Below are positions 7,494 to 16,453 of a stretch of DNA of 64,000 bases, piece by piece; the first letter of the stretch is position 1, and every line of letters begins with the position of its first letter. The translations under genes and the position numbers were made by a program. Origin of the DNA: Coriobacteriia bacterium (GTDB lineage: Bacteria; Actinomycetota; Coriobacteriia; Anaerosomatales; JAAXUF01). The stretch lies in contig JAAXUF010000004.1 of assembly GCA_013336165.1 (NCBI GenBank), positions 1-64,000 of the forward strand, in the 5' to 3' direction. A model generated the notes under the pieces. That model ran no database searches. It had not been told where the DNA came from and was given only the letters and a program-made list of their open reading frames with translations.

Positions 7494-10400
7494 CTACGTG
7501 TCGTTGCGAACGAAGTCGATAAACTTCGGCACCAGATACGGAATCAGCTGCGGCAGGTACGTCGGCATGAGCGCATCCATCGTCTTAGGCAGCAAGTCAG
7601 GCATGAGCGCTTCCATATCCTCCGGCATCGGTCCAATGAATTCCTGGACTGCGGCGATCAGATCGGGCATCACCTTACCGAGTATCCCGGGTGCCAACAT
7701 CGGGAACAACGCAGGCATCATCTTCTCCATCAAGGAAAGTCCGCCTGGCACGTGCTTCATTGCAAGCATCATCGGTTTCATGCCTGCAGGCATCGAGTCC
7801 AGCATCTGCGGGAAGACCCTCGTCATCAGCTGGGCCATTTCCTTGGGCGCCATCAACCTGATGAACTTGTCGAAGAAACTCCACATGTAGGTCGCATTGG
7901 ATGAACTGGATGCGATGTCATAACCCGCCGCCTGCGCCACGATCCGCGCAAGATCGTCAACCTTCAGATCCAGCCCGCGCTTGTCGACGCTGTCCCGAAG
8001 CTGGACTTGGCAGCACGGACATGCGGCGATAACGGTGTCGGCACCGGCATCGATCGCCTCCTGGAGCCGGTCGCCGCCGATGATGGGAGCCACATCGATT
8101 TCACCGATGAGAGTCATAACCGACCCACAGCACTTGCCGTCTTCACGGTTGTGTTCCATCTCGACGTAATCGACACCCGGAATAGCGGCAAGCATCGTCC
8201 TTGGAGGTTCGTAGATGCCCTGAGCACGCCCGAGATGGCAGGAGTCGTGGAAGGTGAGGGTACCCGGAACGGCATTCTTCAACTCGAGACGGCCATCCGC
8301 AACAGCTTCAGCAACGAGCTCGGAGTAGTGCTTCACTTCGAAGTCATACTCATCGCCGCGCTCCGCGGCCAAGTTTGCATAGAACTCCTTCCAAACAAGC
8401 CCGCACGCAGGACACGATGTGACAATCGTCTTTGCACCGCGCTTCTTGGCCTCGCCGGTGTTGTGGCGGTATATCTCCTCAAACAGGTCCCATTTGCCGG
8501 CCATTTTCATCGGAATGCCACAGCACGCCTCGTCGGTACCCATGTACGCGATGTCGTATCCCGAGTCTGTGAGCAGTCGTATCGACGCCTCGGCGATGTC
8601 CTTCTCAACGAAGCTTGCGGTACAACCTGCGAAGTAGAGGATCGGTCCCTTGTCTTTCAGCTTGGGCTTCATGTCCTCAGGAACCCAGTCGGCACGGTGC
8701 TCGGCCTTTCCGGCCCAGATATCGCGCTCTCCCCGTAACGAAGCAGCCATCATTTCGAAGGGCGGGAACGTTCCCCTCTTCTCCTCGTTGATGAGCTTGC
8801 CACGCAGTTCCATCCAGTTGTGCTCGATCGGCAACTGCACCTGGCAGCGCGTGTTGCAGACCTCGCACGTGGTGCACACCAGAATCGTGTCGATCGCCTT
8901 TCGATCCCACTTCTGCCGACCCTCGATCACCTCACGGATGAACGCGTACTTGCCGCGCGGTGACTGTGACTCCCAGCCTCGGCTTGAATACTGATCGCAT
9001 GTTGAGACGCAGTAGCCGCACCGCGCGCACGCATACGCCATGAACGCCACATCACCGGGTATTCCGTTCATCTCCTTCGCGAGATCACCGGGACCGGCGG
9101 GGGCCTTCGCGGCGTTCGCGATCGGCCGTATGATCGGCTCCAATGCACTCGCTGCGCCCATCAGCACATCAAGTGCGCCAAACCCAAACACCTTGCCTGG
9201 GTTCATGAGATTGCGCGGATCGATCTTCCGCTTGTAGTCGCGCAGTGCGCGAACCTTCTTCTCTCCCAAGACGTCTTCGGCCTCAAACCGGAAGTACAGG
9301 CCTGTTGAGTACGCCGACCCTCCGTGGGCCTTTGCGATCCGGATGACCGACAAGGACAGCGCGAAGGCCATGTTGAAGTTGAATGTCCGCTCGTCATGCG
9401 GGATGAAGCCGAGAAGGACGACGTGGTCACCTTTCGCAACCATGCCTTCCAGTACGAACGGTTGCTTGATCTTGTCGGCGATCTCTCCGAGCACGGCAGA
9501 GAGCTGGTCGACCGGCACGACGACTTCGGTCGGGATGATCGATGGTCCGATGCGCTTGAGTCGCATGGGAGCGAAGCGCTGGTCCCATTCATGCTCGGCG
9601 ATTGCAGTGTCAAGTTCGGTGCCGCCCACAGTTGCCACGATCGCATGCAGCGCTGCATCGATCGCCGAGTGCCGAGACACAGGATACGCGACCAGGAGCA
9701 AATAGGTCTCAGGAAGCTCCGGCTCGAAGAGCTGATGCTGCAACTCGTATGGATGCCCGTGACGATGCGGCAGCCGCTTCTTGAGGCGAGACGACTCCGG
9801 ATTCAGGAAGGTGATCGACCAGATCGGAACGTTCTTCGCCGAGATCTGCGCGACCCCTCGTGCAAGCGAGTCCGCGTCAGGAAACGCTATCAGGCGATGA
9901 ACCTCGTCCTCAAGCGGCCTGACCTTGAAGGTGACCTCGGTGATGATCCCGGTGATACCCTCGGCATCAGCGATGTAGTCCAACAACTCCCCGCCTGCGA
10001 ACTCCTTGACTTCGCCACTAGGCAGCACGACTCTCGCACTCACGACGTTGTCCTTGAAAGCTCCGTACTCATAGCTCCCAAAGCCGCTACCACCCTGCGC
10101 AAGCCATCCAGCGACAGAGGAACTTGAGTGGGAAGACGGGTAGAGCCTCAGCGCGAGCCCGCGCTTGGCGATCTCGGCTTCGACCCGTTCCCAGATTGCG
10201 CCTGCCTGCACTCGAACGGTAGACGCGGAAACGTCGACCTCGAGTACCTGCTGCATGCTCGCCAAGGAGACGACGATTGCGCCTCTCCGGGGAAGTGCGC
10301 CGCCATAGCCGCTCGTGGACCAGCCACGGGGAGTCAGCTGCCACCCCTCGTTCACCGCAGCTTGTGCCAACTTCACGATCTGCGTTTCGTCCTTCGGCCG

Positions 10401-10565
10401 CACAACAGCGCCGGCGATTCCGGCCGGGACGAGGGGTTTGACCAACCTCGGCATGGCCCCTATGTCGAATGAATACATAGACCGCTCGCGCAGGTCAGTT
10501 CGGACTCGCTTGTCGCCGAAGATCGATTTCAACGACTCCTCAACGCGCTTGGGCACTGCTGCCAT
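7494..10565 (-). CDS. FAD-linked oxidase / Fe-S / double CCG-domain oxidoreductase
   Basis: A 1,023-residue fusion. Residues 30-200 form a FAD_binding_4 (GlcD/VAO) domain with PRGWSTSGYGGALP and GWLAQGGSGFGSYEYG. Residues to about 480 form the FAD oxidase C-terminal domain ending in DPRNLMNPGKVFGFG. Two [4Fe-4S] motifs follow, CARCGYCVSTC and CTTCEVCNTRC. Two CCG (HdrB/GlpC-type) domains follow, the first with CCGIP and CPACG, the second with CCGS and CPCC. The last 120 residues are Met/Pro-rich. The plan matches D-lactate/glycolate dehydrogenases joined to their Fe-S subunit; the substrate is unknown. The ATG at 10565 replaces a longer frame with no ribosome-binding site. See the operator at 10649-10679 for regulation. 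Confidence 0.88.
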   Translation of the reverse strand: MAAVPKRVEESLKSIFGDKRVRTDLRERSMYSFDIGAMPRLVKPLVPAGIAGAVVRPKDETQIVKLAQAAVNEGWQLTPRGWSTSGYGGALPRRGAIVVSLASMQQVLEVDVSASTVRVQAGAIWERVEAEIAKRGLALRLYPSSHSSSSVAGWLAQGGSGFGSYEYGAFKDNVVSARVVLPSGEVKEFAGGELLDYIADAEGITGIITEVTFKVRPLEDEVHRLIAFPDADSLARGVAQISAKNVPIWSITFLNPESSRLKKRLPHRHGHPYELQHQLFEPELPETYLLLVAYPVSRHSAIDAALHAIVATVGGTELDTAIAEHEWDQRFAPMRLKRIGPSIIPTEVVVPVDQLSAVLGEIADKIKQPFVLEGMVAKGDHVVLLGFIPHDERTFNFNMAFALSLSVIRIAKAHGGSAYSTGLYFRFEAEDVLGEKKVRALRDYKRKIDPRNLMNPGKVFGFGALDVLMGAASALEPIIRPIANAAKAPAGPGDLAKEMNGIPGDVAFMAYACARCGYCVSTCDQYSSRGWESQSPRGKYAFIREVIEGRQKWDRKAIDTILVCTTCEVCNTRCQVQLPIEHNWMELRGKLINEEKRGTFPPFEMMAASLRGERDIWAGKAEHRADWVPEDMKPKLKDKGPILYFAGCTASFVEKDIAEASIRLLTDSGYDIAYMGTDEACCGIPMKMAGKWDLFEEIYRHNTGEAKKRGAKTIVTSCPACGLVWKEFYANLAAERGDEYDFEVKHYSELVAEAVADGRLELKNAVPGTLTFHDSCHLGRAQGIYEPPRTMLAAIPGVDYVEMEHNREDGKCCGSVMTLIGEIDVAPIIGGDRLQEAIDAGADTVIAACPCCQVQLRDSVDKRGLDLKVDDLARIVAQAAGYDIASSSSNATYMWSFFDKFIRLMAPKEMAQLMTRVFPQMLDSMPAGMKPMMLAMKHVPGGLSLMEKMMPALFPMLAPGILGKVMPDLIAAVQEFIGPMPEDMEALMPDLLPKTMDALMPTYLPQLIPYLVPKFIDFVRNDT

Positions 10566-10648
10566 CCCTGTCGCTTCCTCTCGTCTATTCTGATCCGACC
10601 GGCCGCAGCTGCGAACACGATCGAAACGCACACTGCTCCATAGCAAAC

Positions 10649-10679
10649 ATTATACCCCTATGGGTATTTCTGATGTCAA
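10649..10679 (-). promoter_or_regulatory. Sigma-70 promoter with CsoR/MerR-like dyad inside a 19-bp spacer
   Basis: On the minus strand TTGACA (10679-10674) and TATAAT (10654-10649), both perfect consensus hexamers, are separated by 19 bp instead of 17. The spacer holds the dyad ATACCC-CTAT-GGGTAT (10652-10667), which overlaps the -10 box. It lies 84 bp upstream of the flavin/Fe-S oxidoreductase start. The dyad resembles the G/C-tract operators of CsoR-type repressors and the one at 41997-42015; over-long spacers are also typical of MerR-type activation. Confidence 0.75.
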
Positions 10680-10832
10680 CGAGATTCTCCTTTGCCAAAC
10701 CTCTGGAGCCCCACCGAAGATGTCACAAAGGAACGTTCCCAATATCGCTGTTCCACAGAACGCGGTAGGCGGCATCGGCCGGCATGCTAGTATTCGACGG
10801 TATTCGCTCTCCTCGCCCGAAAGGCAGTGGCC

Positions 10833-11549
10833 GTGTTATCCGGCATTCTCTTTGATCTCGACAGTACGTTGCTCGATATCCAACTCGAGCCATTCCTTCG
10901 CAACTACTTCGCGGCCCTGACGCCGGCCCTCGCAGAGATTCTCCACGACGAGGCAGAATCCCGAAAAGGACTCGACGCCCTCATGGTGTCGACCCAAGCC
11001 ATGATGCAGGCACATCCCGGCCGCACGAACCGACAGATCTTCAACGAGTCCTTTGCGAAGATCACGGGCGCAGATCTCTCCCTCGATCACCACGCAGAGA
11101 TATTGGGTCGGTTCTATGCGGAAGCATTCCCGAGGCTTCAAGGGACAATCGGCCCCCATGCAGGCGCCCGGAACGTCGTCGAAACCGCTCTCGCCCTTGG
11201 GCTGAAGGTCGCCGTCGCGACCAATCCCATCTTTCCCCGCGCCGCGGTTCTGGAACGTCTGAGGTGGGCAGGGCTGGAACACGTCGCGTTTCACGCGATA
11301 ACGTCCTACGAGTCACTGCATTCGACCAAGCCTCAAGCCGACTACTTCATCGAGACAGCCGACATGCTGGGCGTCGACCCGGCGCACTGCATCATGGTCG
11401 GCGACGATCCGTTGTTGGACATGCCAGCAGCCGATGTCGGAATGAAGACGTACTACGTCGGCCAGCCGCCTCTTCCCGCAGCAACTTGGCACGGAACCCT
11501 GAACGACCTGGCCGCTATCCTCCCGCAGCTGATGGAGCACCATGACTGA
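10833..11549 (+). CDS. HAD-superfamily phosphatase
   Basis: A 238-residue HAD hydrolase. Motif I is FDLDSTLLD near residue 7, motif II AVATNP near residue 129, the motif III Lys is in STKPQADYF near residue 168, and motif IV is GDDPLLDMPAA near residue 189. A helical C1 cap lies between motifs I and II. The GTG at 10833 is preferred since AAAGG stands 8 bases upstream; the GTG two codons earlier is too close to it. Its 3' end overlaps the next gene by 8 bases, so it is coupled to a maturation peptidase. The substrate is not evident, though the C1 cap and size fit small phosphate esters such as phosphoglycolate. Confidence 0.88.
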   Translation: MLSGILFDLDSTLLDIQLEPFLRNYFAALTPALAEILHDEAESRKGLDALMVSTQAMMQAHPGRTNRQIFNESFAKITGADLSLDHHAEILGRFYAEAFPRLQGTIGPHAGARNVVETALALGLKVAVATNPIFPRAAVLERLRWAGLEHVAFHAITSYESLHSTKPQADYFIETADMLGVDPAHCIMVGDDPLLDMPAADVGMKTYYVGQPPLPAATWHGTLNDLAAILPQLMEHHD

Positions 11550-12117
11550 CAGCGCAGAACAGCAAATCCTCGTCATCGGCGTGGGAAACCCATTGATGCT
11601 TGACGACGGCCTTGGCCCGCGAGTAATCGAGTTGCTGCGAGCCGGCTACGAGTTTCCGGAGAATGTCGAGGTCCTCGACGCCGGGACGATGGGCTTCATG
11701 ATCCTGAATCTCATCCATTCAGCCGATCAGCTGATCGTGGTCGATGCGATCAAGGACACCAACCTGCCGCCCGGCACCGTTCTTCGCCTGACTCCTGAGC
11801 AGATGGCGACCAATCACGTACGCCATTCGGGTCACGATATCAAGCTGATCGACGTGCTTCAGGCAGCGACGATGATGGGCGGTGCGCCGGAGACGATCGC
11901 CATCGGCGTCCAAATCGAGAAGATAAGTGATTTCGTCCTCGAACTGACTCCCATGGTCGAGGCGGCGGTTCCCATCGCCGCAGCTGCCGTCATCGATGAG
12001 TTGCGTCGACTCGGCGTCGAGCCAAAGCCCAGCGCAGGCGCCCCCGACGTGGCAGCTCGCATCATCGAAGCCATGCGCACGTATCGGCCGATGCCCGATG
12101 CAACCAAGGAAAGATAG
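11542..12117 (+). CDS. HyaD/HycI-family hydrogenase maturation peptidase (M52)
   Basis: A 191-residue protein of the endopeptidase family that clips the C-terminus of [NiFe]-hydrogenase large subunits after nickel insertion. VIGVGNPLMLDDGLG near residue 10 includes the Glu/Asp-type metal site, VLDAGTMGF follows near residue 45, LIVVDAI near residue 63 and the metal-binding His in RHSGHD near residue 94. The C-terminal 30 residues extend past the usual 150-165. GGAG lies 5 bases before the ATG. No hydrogenase subunit or hyp gene is in the window. It is coupled to a HAD phosphatase, so a structural-gene partner must be elsewhere or the substrate differs. Confidence 0.85.
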   Translation: MTDSAEQQILVIGVGNPLMLDDGLGPRVIELLRAGYEFPENVEVLDAGTMGFMILNLIHSADQLIVVDAIKDTNLPPGTVLRLTPEQMATNHVRHSGHDIKLIDVLQAATMMGGAPETIAIGVQIEKISDFVLELTPMVEAAVPIAAAAVIDELRRLGVEPKPSAGAPDVAARIIEAMRTYRPMPDATKER

Positions 12118-12126
12118 ACGCCGCGC

Positions 12127-14046
12127 TTAGCCCTTCTCGATTTCTTTTCGGATCGTCGTGGCGATCCCTGATGCATCGAGGCCAACGCGAGCAAAGAGGT
12201 CCTTGGCGGTGCCCGAAGACTGGTAGCCGTCTACGCCGAGCTTCACCAAGCGCGTTGGGCTTCCATGAGCGGCGAGCCACTCTGCAACGGATGCCCCAAG
12301 GCCTGAATGGATGCTGTGGTCCTCGACAGTGAAGAGCAACGGGGCTGCAGCGGCGTAGTCGAGCGCGGGGTCGTCCAAATCCAGCGGGCACGCAACGATT
12401 CCGACCTCGACTTCGATGCCTTCCTCGCGCAGAAAGTCCGCCGCCGCGACGGCCGCACCAGCCAGCGTGCCCATCGCCAGCACAACGGCGTCGTTTCCTT
12501 CCCGCGCCCAGACGATCTCGCCGAGAGCAAACTCATAGCCCTCACCGAAGAGCGGCAGGCCACTCTCGGCCAGCACCGTCGGAAGCTTGCTTCGCCCCAT
12601 GGCCACGACCACGTTACCGGGCAGCCCCACTGCGGCTCTGACGGCACGGTCCGTTTGATTGGGATCGGCCGGAACGATGACCGTCCAGCCGAACATGGTG
12701 CGAAACGCTCCGACATAGTCCAGACACTGATGAGTCCTGCCGTCCTCGCCCACGTCCAACCCACAGTGCGTCACCACGAGTTTGAGTCCCGTGGCGTTGA
12801 TATCATTCAGGCGCTGCTGGTTGTAGACCTCGTCAATTCCAAACACCCCAAAATCGCTCCAGAGCGCCAGCACACCCGGCACGATCGACAGTGCTCCTGC
12901 AACCGTCGCGGCGTTGTGCTCGCCCACACCGCACTCGATGAAGCCGGTGGGGCGGATCTTGGCGAAGCCGTCAGTCTTCACGGATCCGGCCAGATCGCAA
13001 TCGAGCACTGCGATAGGCAGATCGGGGTTAGCCGATGCGAGGTCTGTGAGAGCCGCCCCCCACGCGGAGCGGTTGTCGGTAGACACCGCCGGACCGTAGG
13101 TTCGCGGCGTGCCCGGATCGACGGCGACGGTCTGCGGCGCATGGGGGGACGCCGCGACCGAGCAGGGCTTCGCACGACGCTCTCGTGCCGTCTCAAGCTC
13201 GCCGGTGTCCAAGCCGAGCTCAGCCATCGCACGGCCGTACTCCTCGGGAGTCAGACCGCGGCCATGATACTCGGGGTCGTCCTCCATGAACGACACGCCT
13301 TTGCCGATCAGGGTGCGGGCAAAAACCGCTGTGGGCACACCGTCATCAATGCCGTCTGCGATCGCCGCGTGAAGAGCGCTCAGATCGTGCCCGTCGCACT
13401 GGATCACACGCCAGCCGTCGGCCTCCCAGTCGGCAACAATCGGCACCGGCATCACCGTGTCGGTGTGTCCCGAGATCTGCACGCGATTCCAGTCGACCAC
13501 CACCGTCAGTGCGCCGAGTCGCTCTTTGACCGCAAGCCGCCGTGCCTCGGCCACTTGGCCCTTGTGCTGCTCGGCGTCGCTCATCAGCACGAACGTGTGC
13601 CAGTCGGCGCCTTTGAGACGTGCGCCCAGAGCGAAACCCACACCCGCCGAGAGACCCTGCCCGAGGTTACCGCTCGACCACTCCACGCCCGGTACCGACC
13701 GCTCAACGTGGCCTTCGAAGATGCTGCCCGCCTGACGGAAATGCGCCGTGAACTCCTCGGCCGGAAAGAAGCCGGCGGCTGCCAGTGCAGAGTACACGCC
13801 GGGCGAAGTGTGGCCATGAGAGACCACGATGCAGTCGCGGTCAGCCCAGCTCGGGTCGGCAGGACGCAGGCGCGCCAAGGAATACAGCAGCGTGTATATC
13901 TCCATTGAGGAAAAAGAACCGCCGGGATGCCCCGACGCAGCCAGCGTCGTCGCCGTGAGCACGTGGCCGCGCGAAAGGAGAGCCCGGCGCGAAAGCTCGG
14001 CCAGCACCTCATCGGACAGTGGAGATGCGAATCCTGATTCATGCAT
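12127..14046 (-). CDS. tkt: Transketolase
   Basis: A 639-residue single-chain transketolase, which moves two-carbon units between sugar phosphates in the pentose phosphate pathway with thiamine diphosphate. AASGHPGGSFSS is near residue 34 and VSHGHTSPGVY near residue 71. The ThDP/metal motif, usually GDGELQEGQ...DxN, reads SDAEQHKGQ...VVVDWNRVQISG, so both glycines are replaced although Asp and the later DWN are kept. The catalytic Glu is in FIECGVGEHNAATVAGA, and VGEDGRTHQCLDYV follows. The ATG at 14046 is the last before the helical N-terminus. Full length and the acidic/His residues argue for an active enzyme. It is convergent with the peptidase gene, 9 bp apart. Confidence 0.92.
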   Translation of the reverse strand: MHESGFASPLSDEVLAELSRRALLSRGHVLTATTLAASGHPGGSFSSMEIYTLLYSLARLRPADPSWADRDCIVVSHGHTSPGVYSALAAAGFFPAEEFTAHFRQAGSIFEGHVERSVPGVEWSSGNLGQGLSAGVGFALGARLKGADWHTFVLMSDAEQHKGQVAEARRLAVKERLGALTVVVDWNRVQISGHTDTVMPVPIVADWEADGWRVIQCDGHDLSALHAAIADGIDDGVPTAVFARTLIGKGVSFMEDDPEYHGRGLTPEEYGRAMAELGLDTGELETARERRAKPCSVAASPHAPQTVAVDPGTPRTYGPAVSTDNRSAWGAALTDLASANPDLPIAVLDCDLAGSVKTDGFAKIRPTGFIECGVGEHNAATVAGALSIVPGVLALWSDFGVFGIDEVYNQQRLNDINATGLKLVVTHCGLDVGEDGRTHQCLDYVGAFRTMFGWTVIVPADPNQTDRAVRAAVGLPGNVVVAMGRSKLPTVLAESGLPLFGEGYEFALGEIVWAREGNDAVVLAMGTLAGAAVAAADFLREEGIEVEVGIVACPLDLDDPALDYAAAAPLLFTVEDHSIHSGLGASVAEWLAAHGSPTRLVKLGVDGYQSSGTAKDLFARVGLDASGIATTIRKEIEKG

Positions 14047-14159
14047 AAGATCCCCAATACGCGAAAGTGCTATTGATTCGAGACAAGCCTGCCTTGCTCC
14101 CCTCTTCAGGGTACACTTGAGTGCGATCATATTCGATTATCCCCGAGGAGGCGGCCAAC

Positions 14160-14969
14160 GTGCGTGCGCTACTCGAAACAGCCGAAATCGCGGCTCGGGC
14201 CGGTGGACGTGTCCTCGAGACATCGCGCGGCGAGCTTGGTGCCGTACGCTCGAAAGCGTGGGCGCATGACTTCGTGACAGACGTCGACGTCGCCTCCGGC
14301 GTGGCTGTCGTTCGCGCGATTCAGGAGCGGATCACCGACGCACGATTTGTGATCGAGGAGGACGAGGTACACGGCTTGGCAGGCGTCAAGCGCGGGAGAC
14401 TCGACGACACCGAGGTCTGGGTCATCGATCCGCTCGACGGAACCACTTCCTTCGTTCACGGATACCCCACGTACTCCGTCTCCGTCGCGGTATTGCGCGA
14501 CGGACAGCCTGTTGCCGGCGCCGTGTACAACGCCGCTGCCGGCGAAATGAACTCGGCCGCACTCGGACTGGGTGCCCGGCGTGACGGTGCGGCAATCCAT
14601 GCATCAGATACGGCCAGCGTGCAGGAATCGCTTCTCATCACCGGCTTTCCCTACGACCGAGGCGCAGCGCTCGACCGGCAACTCGCCGTTCTCGGCGCGT
14701 TCTTGCGCGCACCTGTGCACGGAATCCGCCGCGATGGCTCGGCTGCCGTCGACTGCTGCCATGTGGCCGGGGGACGTGCAGACGGCTTCTGGGAGTACAC
14801 ACTAAGGGCTTGGGACATGGCCGCCGGTGTGGTCATTCTGCGCGAAGCGGGTGCGACTGTCAGCGACGTCTCAGGCAACCCGTGGACTGCCGAAAGCGAC
14901 AGCATCTGTACGGCCTCGCCCGAACTTCACGCGCGCATGCTCGAAGTGATCGCAAGCGCATCGCTCTGA
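14160..14969 (+). CDS. Inositol monophosphatase family protein
   Basis: A 269-residue Mg-dependent sugar-phosphate phosphatase. DFVTDVD near residue 38, the metal-binding Glu in IEEDEVHG near residue 65, WVIDPLDGTTSFVHGYP near residue 87 and the C-terminal RAWDMAAGVVILREAG near residue 210 are the full set of IMPase motifs. The GTG at 14160 has GAGGAGG 9 bases upstream. An in-frame GTG at 14121 reads through that site and is less likely. It is divergent from transketolase across 113 bp and convergent with cgoX. The substrate could be inositol-1-phosphate, fructose-1,6-bisphosphate or a related ester. Confidence 0.9.
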   Translation: MRALLETAEIAARAGGRVLETSRGELGAVRSKAWAHDFVTDVDVASGVAVVRAIQERITDARFVIEEDEVHGLAGVKRGRLDDTEVWVIDPLDGTTSFVHGYPTYSVSVAVLRDGQPVAGAVYNAAAGEMNSAALGLGARRDGAAIHASDTASVQESLLITGFPYDRGAALDRQLAVLGAFLRAPVHGIRRDGSAAVDCCHVAGGRADGFWEYTLRAWDMAAGVVILREAGATVSDVSGNPWTAESDSICTASPELHARMLEVIASASL

Positions 14970-14986
14970 AGCCAACGGCCACTCGA

Positions 14987-16453
14987 CTAGGCGAAGTCGA
15001 TGCCCAGATCGGCAAGCACCTTGGCGGCTGCCCGCTCGCCGGACTCGATGCAGTTCGGTATCCCGACCCCACGATAGCCGCCTCCGGCAAGCGCGAGTCC
15101 AGGAATCGCCGAGGCGCGCTCCTCGATAAGAGCCACACGGTTCAGGTGGCCGATCGTGTACTGCGGCATCCCGCCATTCCAGCGGAAAACACGAGAGAAT
15201 ATCGGCTTTGCTGCGGGTTTGACTCCAAGCAGTGACCGAAACTCCGACAGGACCGTCTGGACGAGTTGCTCGTCGCTCTCCTCCATGATGACCTGGTTGT
15301 GAGGCCCGCCGACGAACCCGCGCAGCAGAACCCACCCTTTCGGTGCACGTCCCGGCCACTTGGTCGATGAGTACGTCGCCGCCATGAGCGCCCTCTCTTC
15401 GACAAGCGGGCATAAGACGCCGAACGCGTTCAGATCGATCCCGATCTCATCTTCGCGAAAGGCCACCGAGACGGTCGCCGAGGAGCTCGTGGGGATCTGC
15501 GCAAGCGCACCAGCGAGCCGGGCGTCGAACTCGCGCACAAGATCTTCCGCCGCCCACACCTCGGTGGCGATGATCACGGCGTCTGCAGTCTCCATGCTGC
15601 CGTCGGATAGCATAGCGGTCCACACACCGTTGGCATCCCGAGCAAGCCCCGTGACCTTTACGCCCATGCGGATGCGCCCGCGACCGGCTTCATCGGTGAG
15701 GGCATCGGTGAACTGCTGCATGCCTTCGTTGAAGGACATGAAGAACGTCTTGGGTTTCGCACCAGGCACCGGCGGGTGTTCTCGGCGCATCTGCTCGGCT
15801 GTTTTGCGCTGCGCCAAGAAGCCGCGGATCATGCAGCCGTACTTCTGCTCCATCTCCAGCAAGCTCGGAAACGTAGCGGCGAGAGACATGACCGCTGGAT
15901 CCGATGCGTGCACACCGCCTACGATCGGCTCAGCGAGCCGGTCGAGGATCTCTTTGCCCATACGGCGGTGGATGAAATGTTCCAGCGTTTCGTCGTTGAG
16001 TTCACCGATAGGAACGGCCTTCCTAGGAATGAAGAGATCCATTCCGGCACGCAGTTTTCCGCGCCAAGAGAAGAGGCCTGTGGTGGCGAAAGGCCAGAAC
16101 TTGGTGGGAGCGAACTGCATCACGCCATCCGGCATGGAGTAGAGACGGCCGCGCTTGACGATAAGAGTCTTCTTGCGGGAATCGTCTGTGGGAAGCTCTT
16201 CGTCAAAGACGCCGATCTCACGCGCGAGGCGGTGTACGGCAGGCTTACTCGAAAGGAACGTGTCCGAGCCGCCGTCGACAATGAACGTTCCGGCGGCGGT
16301 CTCAACCTTCTCAGTGACGATTTTGCCGCCGATTCGGTGATCCTTCTCAAGGACGATGAACTCCAAATCGCACCCCGCCTCGACGGCTCGACGCATCTTC
16401 AGCGCCGCGCCCAGCCCTGCGGCACCTGCGCCAATCACGATTACTCTCTTCAT
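14987..16453 (-). CDS. cgoX: Coproporphyrinogen III / protoporphyrinogen oxidase (HemY/CgoX type)
   Basis: A 488-residue flavoprotein of the Gram-positive HemY family. VIVIGAGAAGLGAALKM at residues 4-20 is the FAD GxGxxG fold, EKDHRIGGK follows near residue 36, and GGYRGVGIPNCIESG near residue 460 is the C-terminal FAD motif. It oxidises the porphyrinogen ring with O2 in Gram-positives. It is the last gene of hemE-hemH-cgoX and overlaps hemH by 4 bases. Whether it works on copro- or protoporphyrinogen depends on whether HemQ is present, which is not in the window. Oxygen-dependent activity in an otherwise anaerobic-looking genome is notable. Confidence 0.92.
   Translation of the reverse strand: MKRVIVIGAGAAGLGAALKMRRAVEAGCDLEFIVLEKDHRIGGKIVTEKVETAAGTFIVDGGSDTFLSSKPAVHRLAREIGVFDEELPTDDSRKKTLIVKRGRLYSMPDGVMQFAPTKFWPFATTGLFSWRGKLRAGMDLFIPRKAVPIGELNDETLEHFIHRRMGKEILDRLAEPIVGGVHASDPAVMSLAATFPSLLEMEQKYGCMIRGFLAQRKTAEQMRREHPPVPGAKPKTFFMSFNEGMQQFTDALTDEAGRGRIRMGVKVTGLARDANGVWTAMLSDGSMETADAVIIATEVWAAEDLVREFDARLAGALAQIPTSSSATVSVAFREDEIGIDLNAFGVLCPLVEERALMAATYSSTKWPGRAPKGWVLLRGFVGGPHNQVIMEESDEQLVQTVLSEFRSLLGVKPAAKPIFSRVFRWNGGMPQYTIGHLNRVALIEERASAIPGLALAGGGYRGVGIPNCIESGERAAAKVLADLGIDFA

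Noticed and set aside
7447-7494. GTTGTC / GACAAC inverted repeat between the oxidoreductase and the b5 gene as a terminator
   Set aside because: Only 6 bp with a 36-nt loop and no T-run, so read-through is more likely.
12307-13908. Long open frame antisense to transketolase (over 500 codons)
   Set aside because: High-GC codon bias leaves antisense frames open. The product has no recognisable motif, low hydrophobic pattern and no ribosome site, while the sense frame is a clear transketolase.
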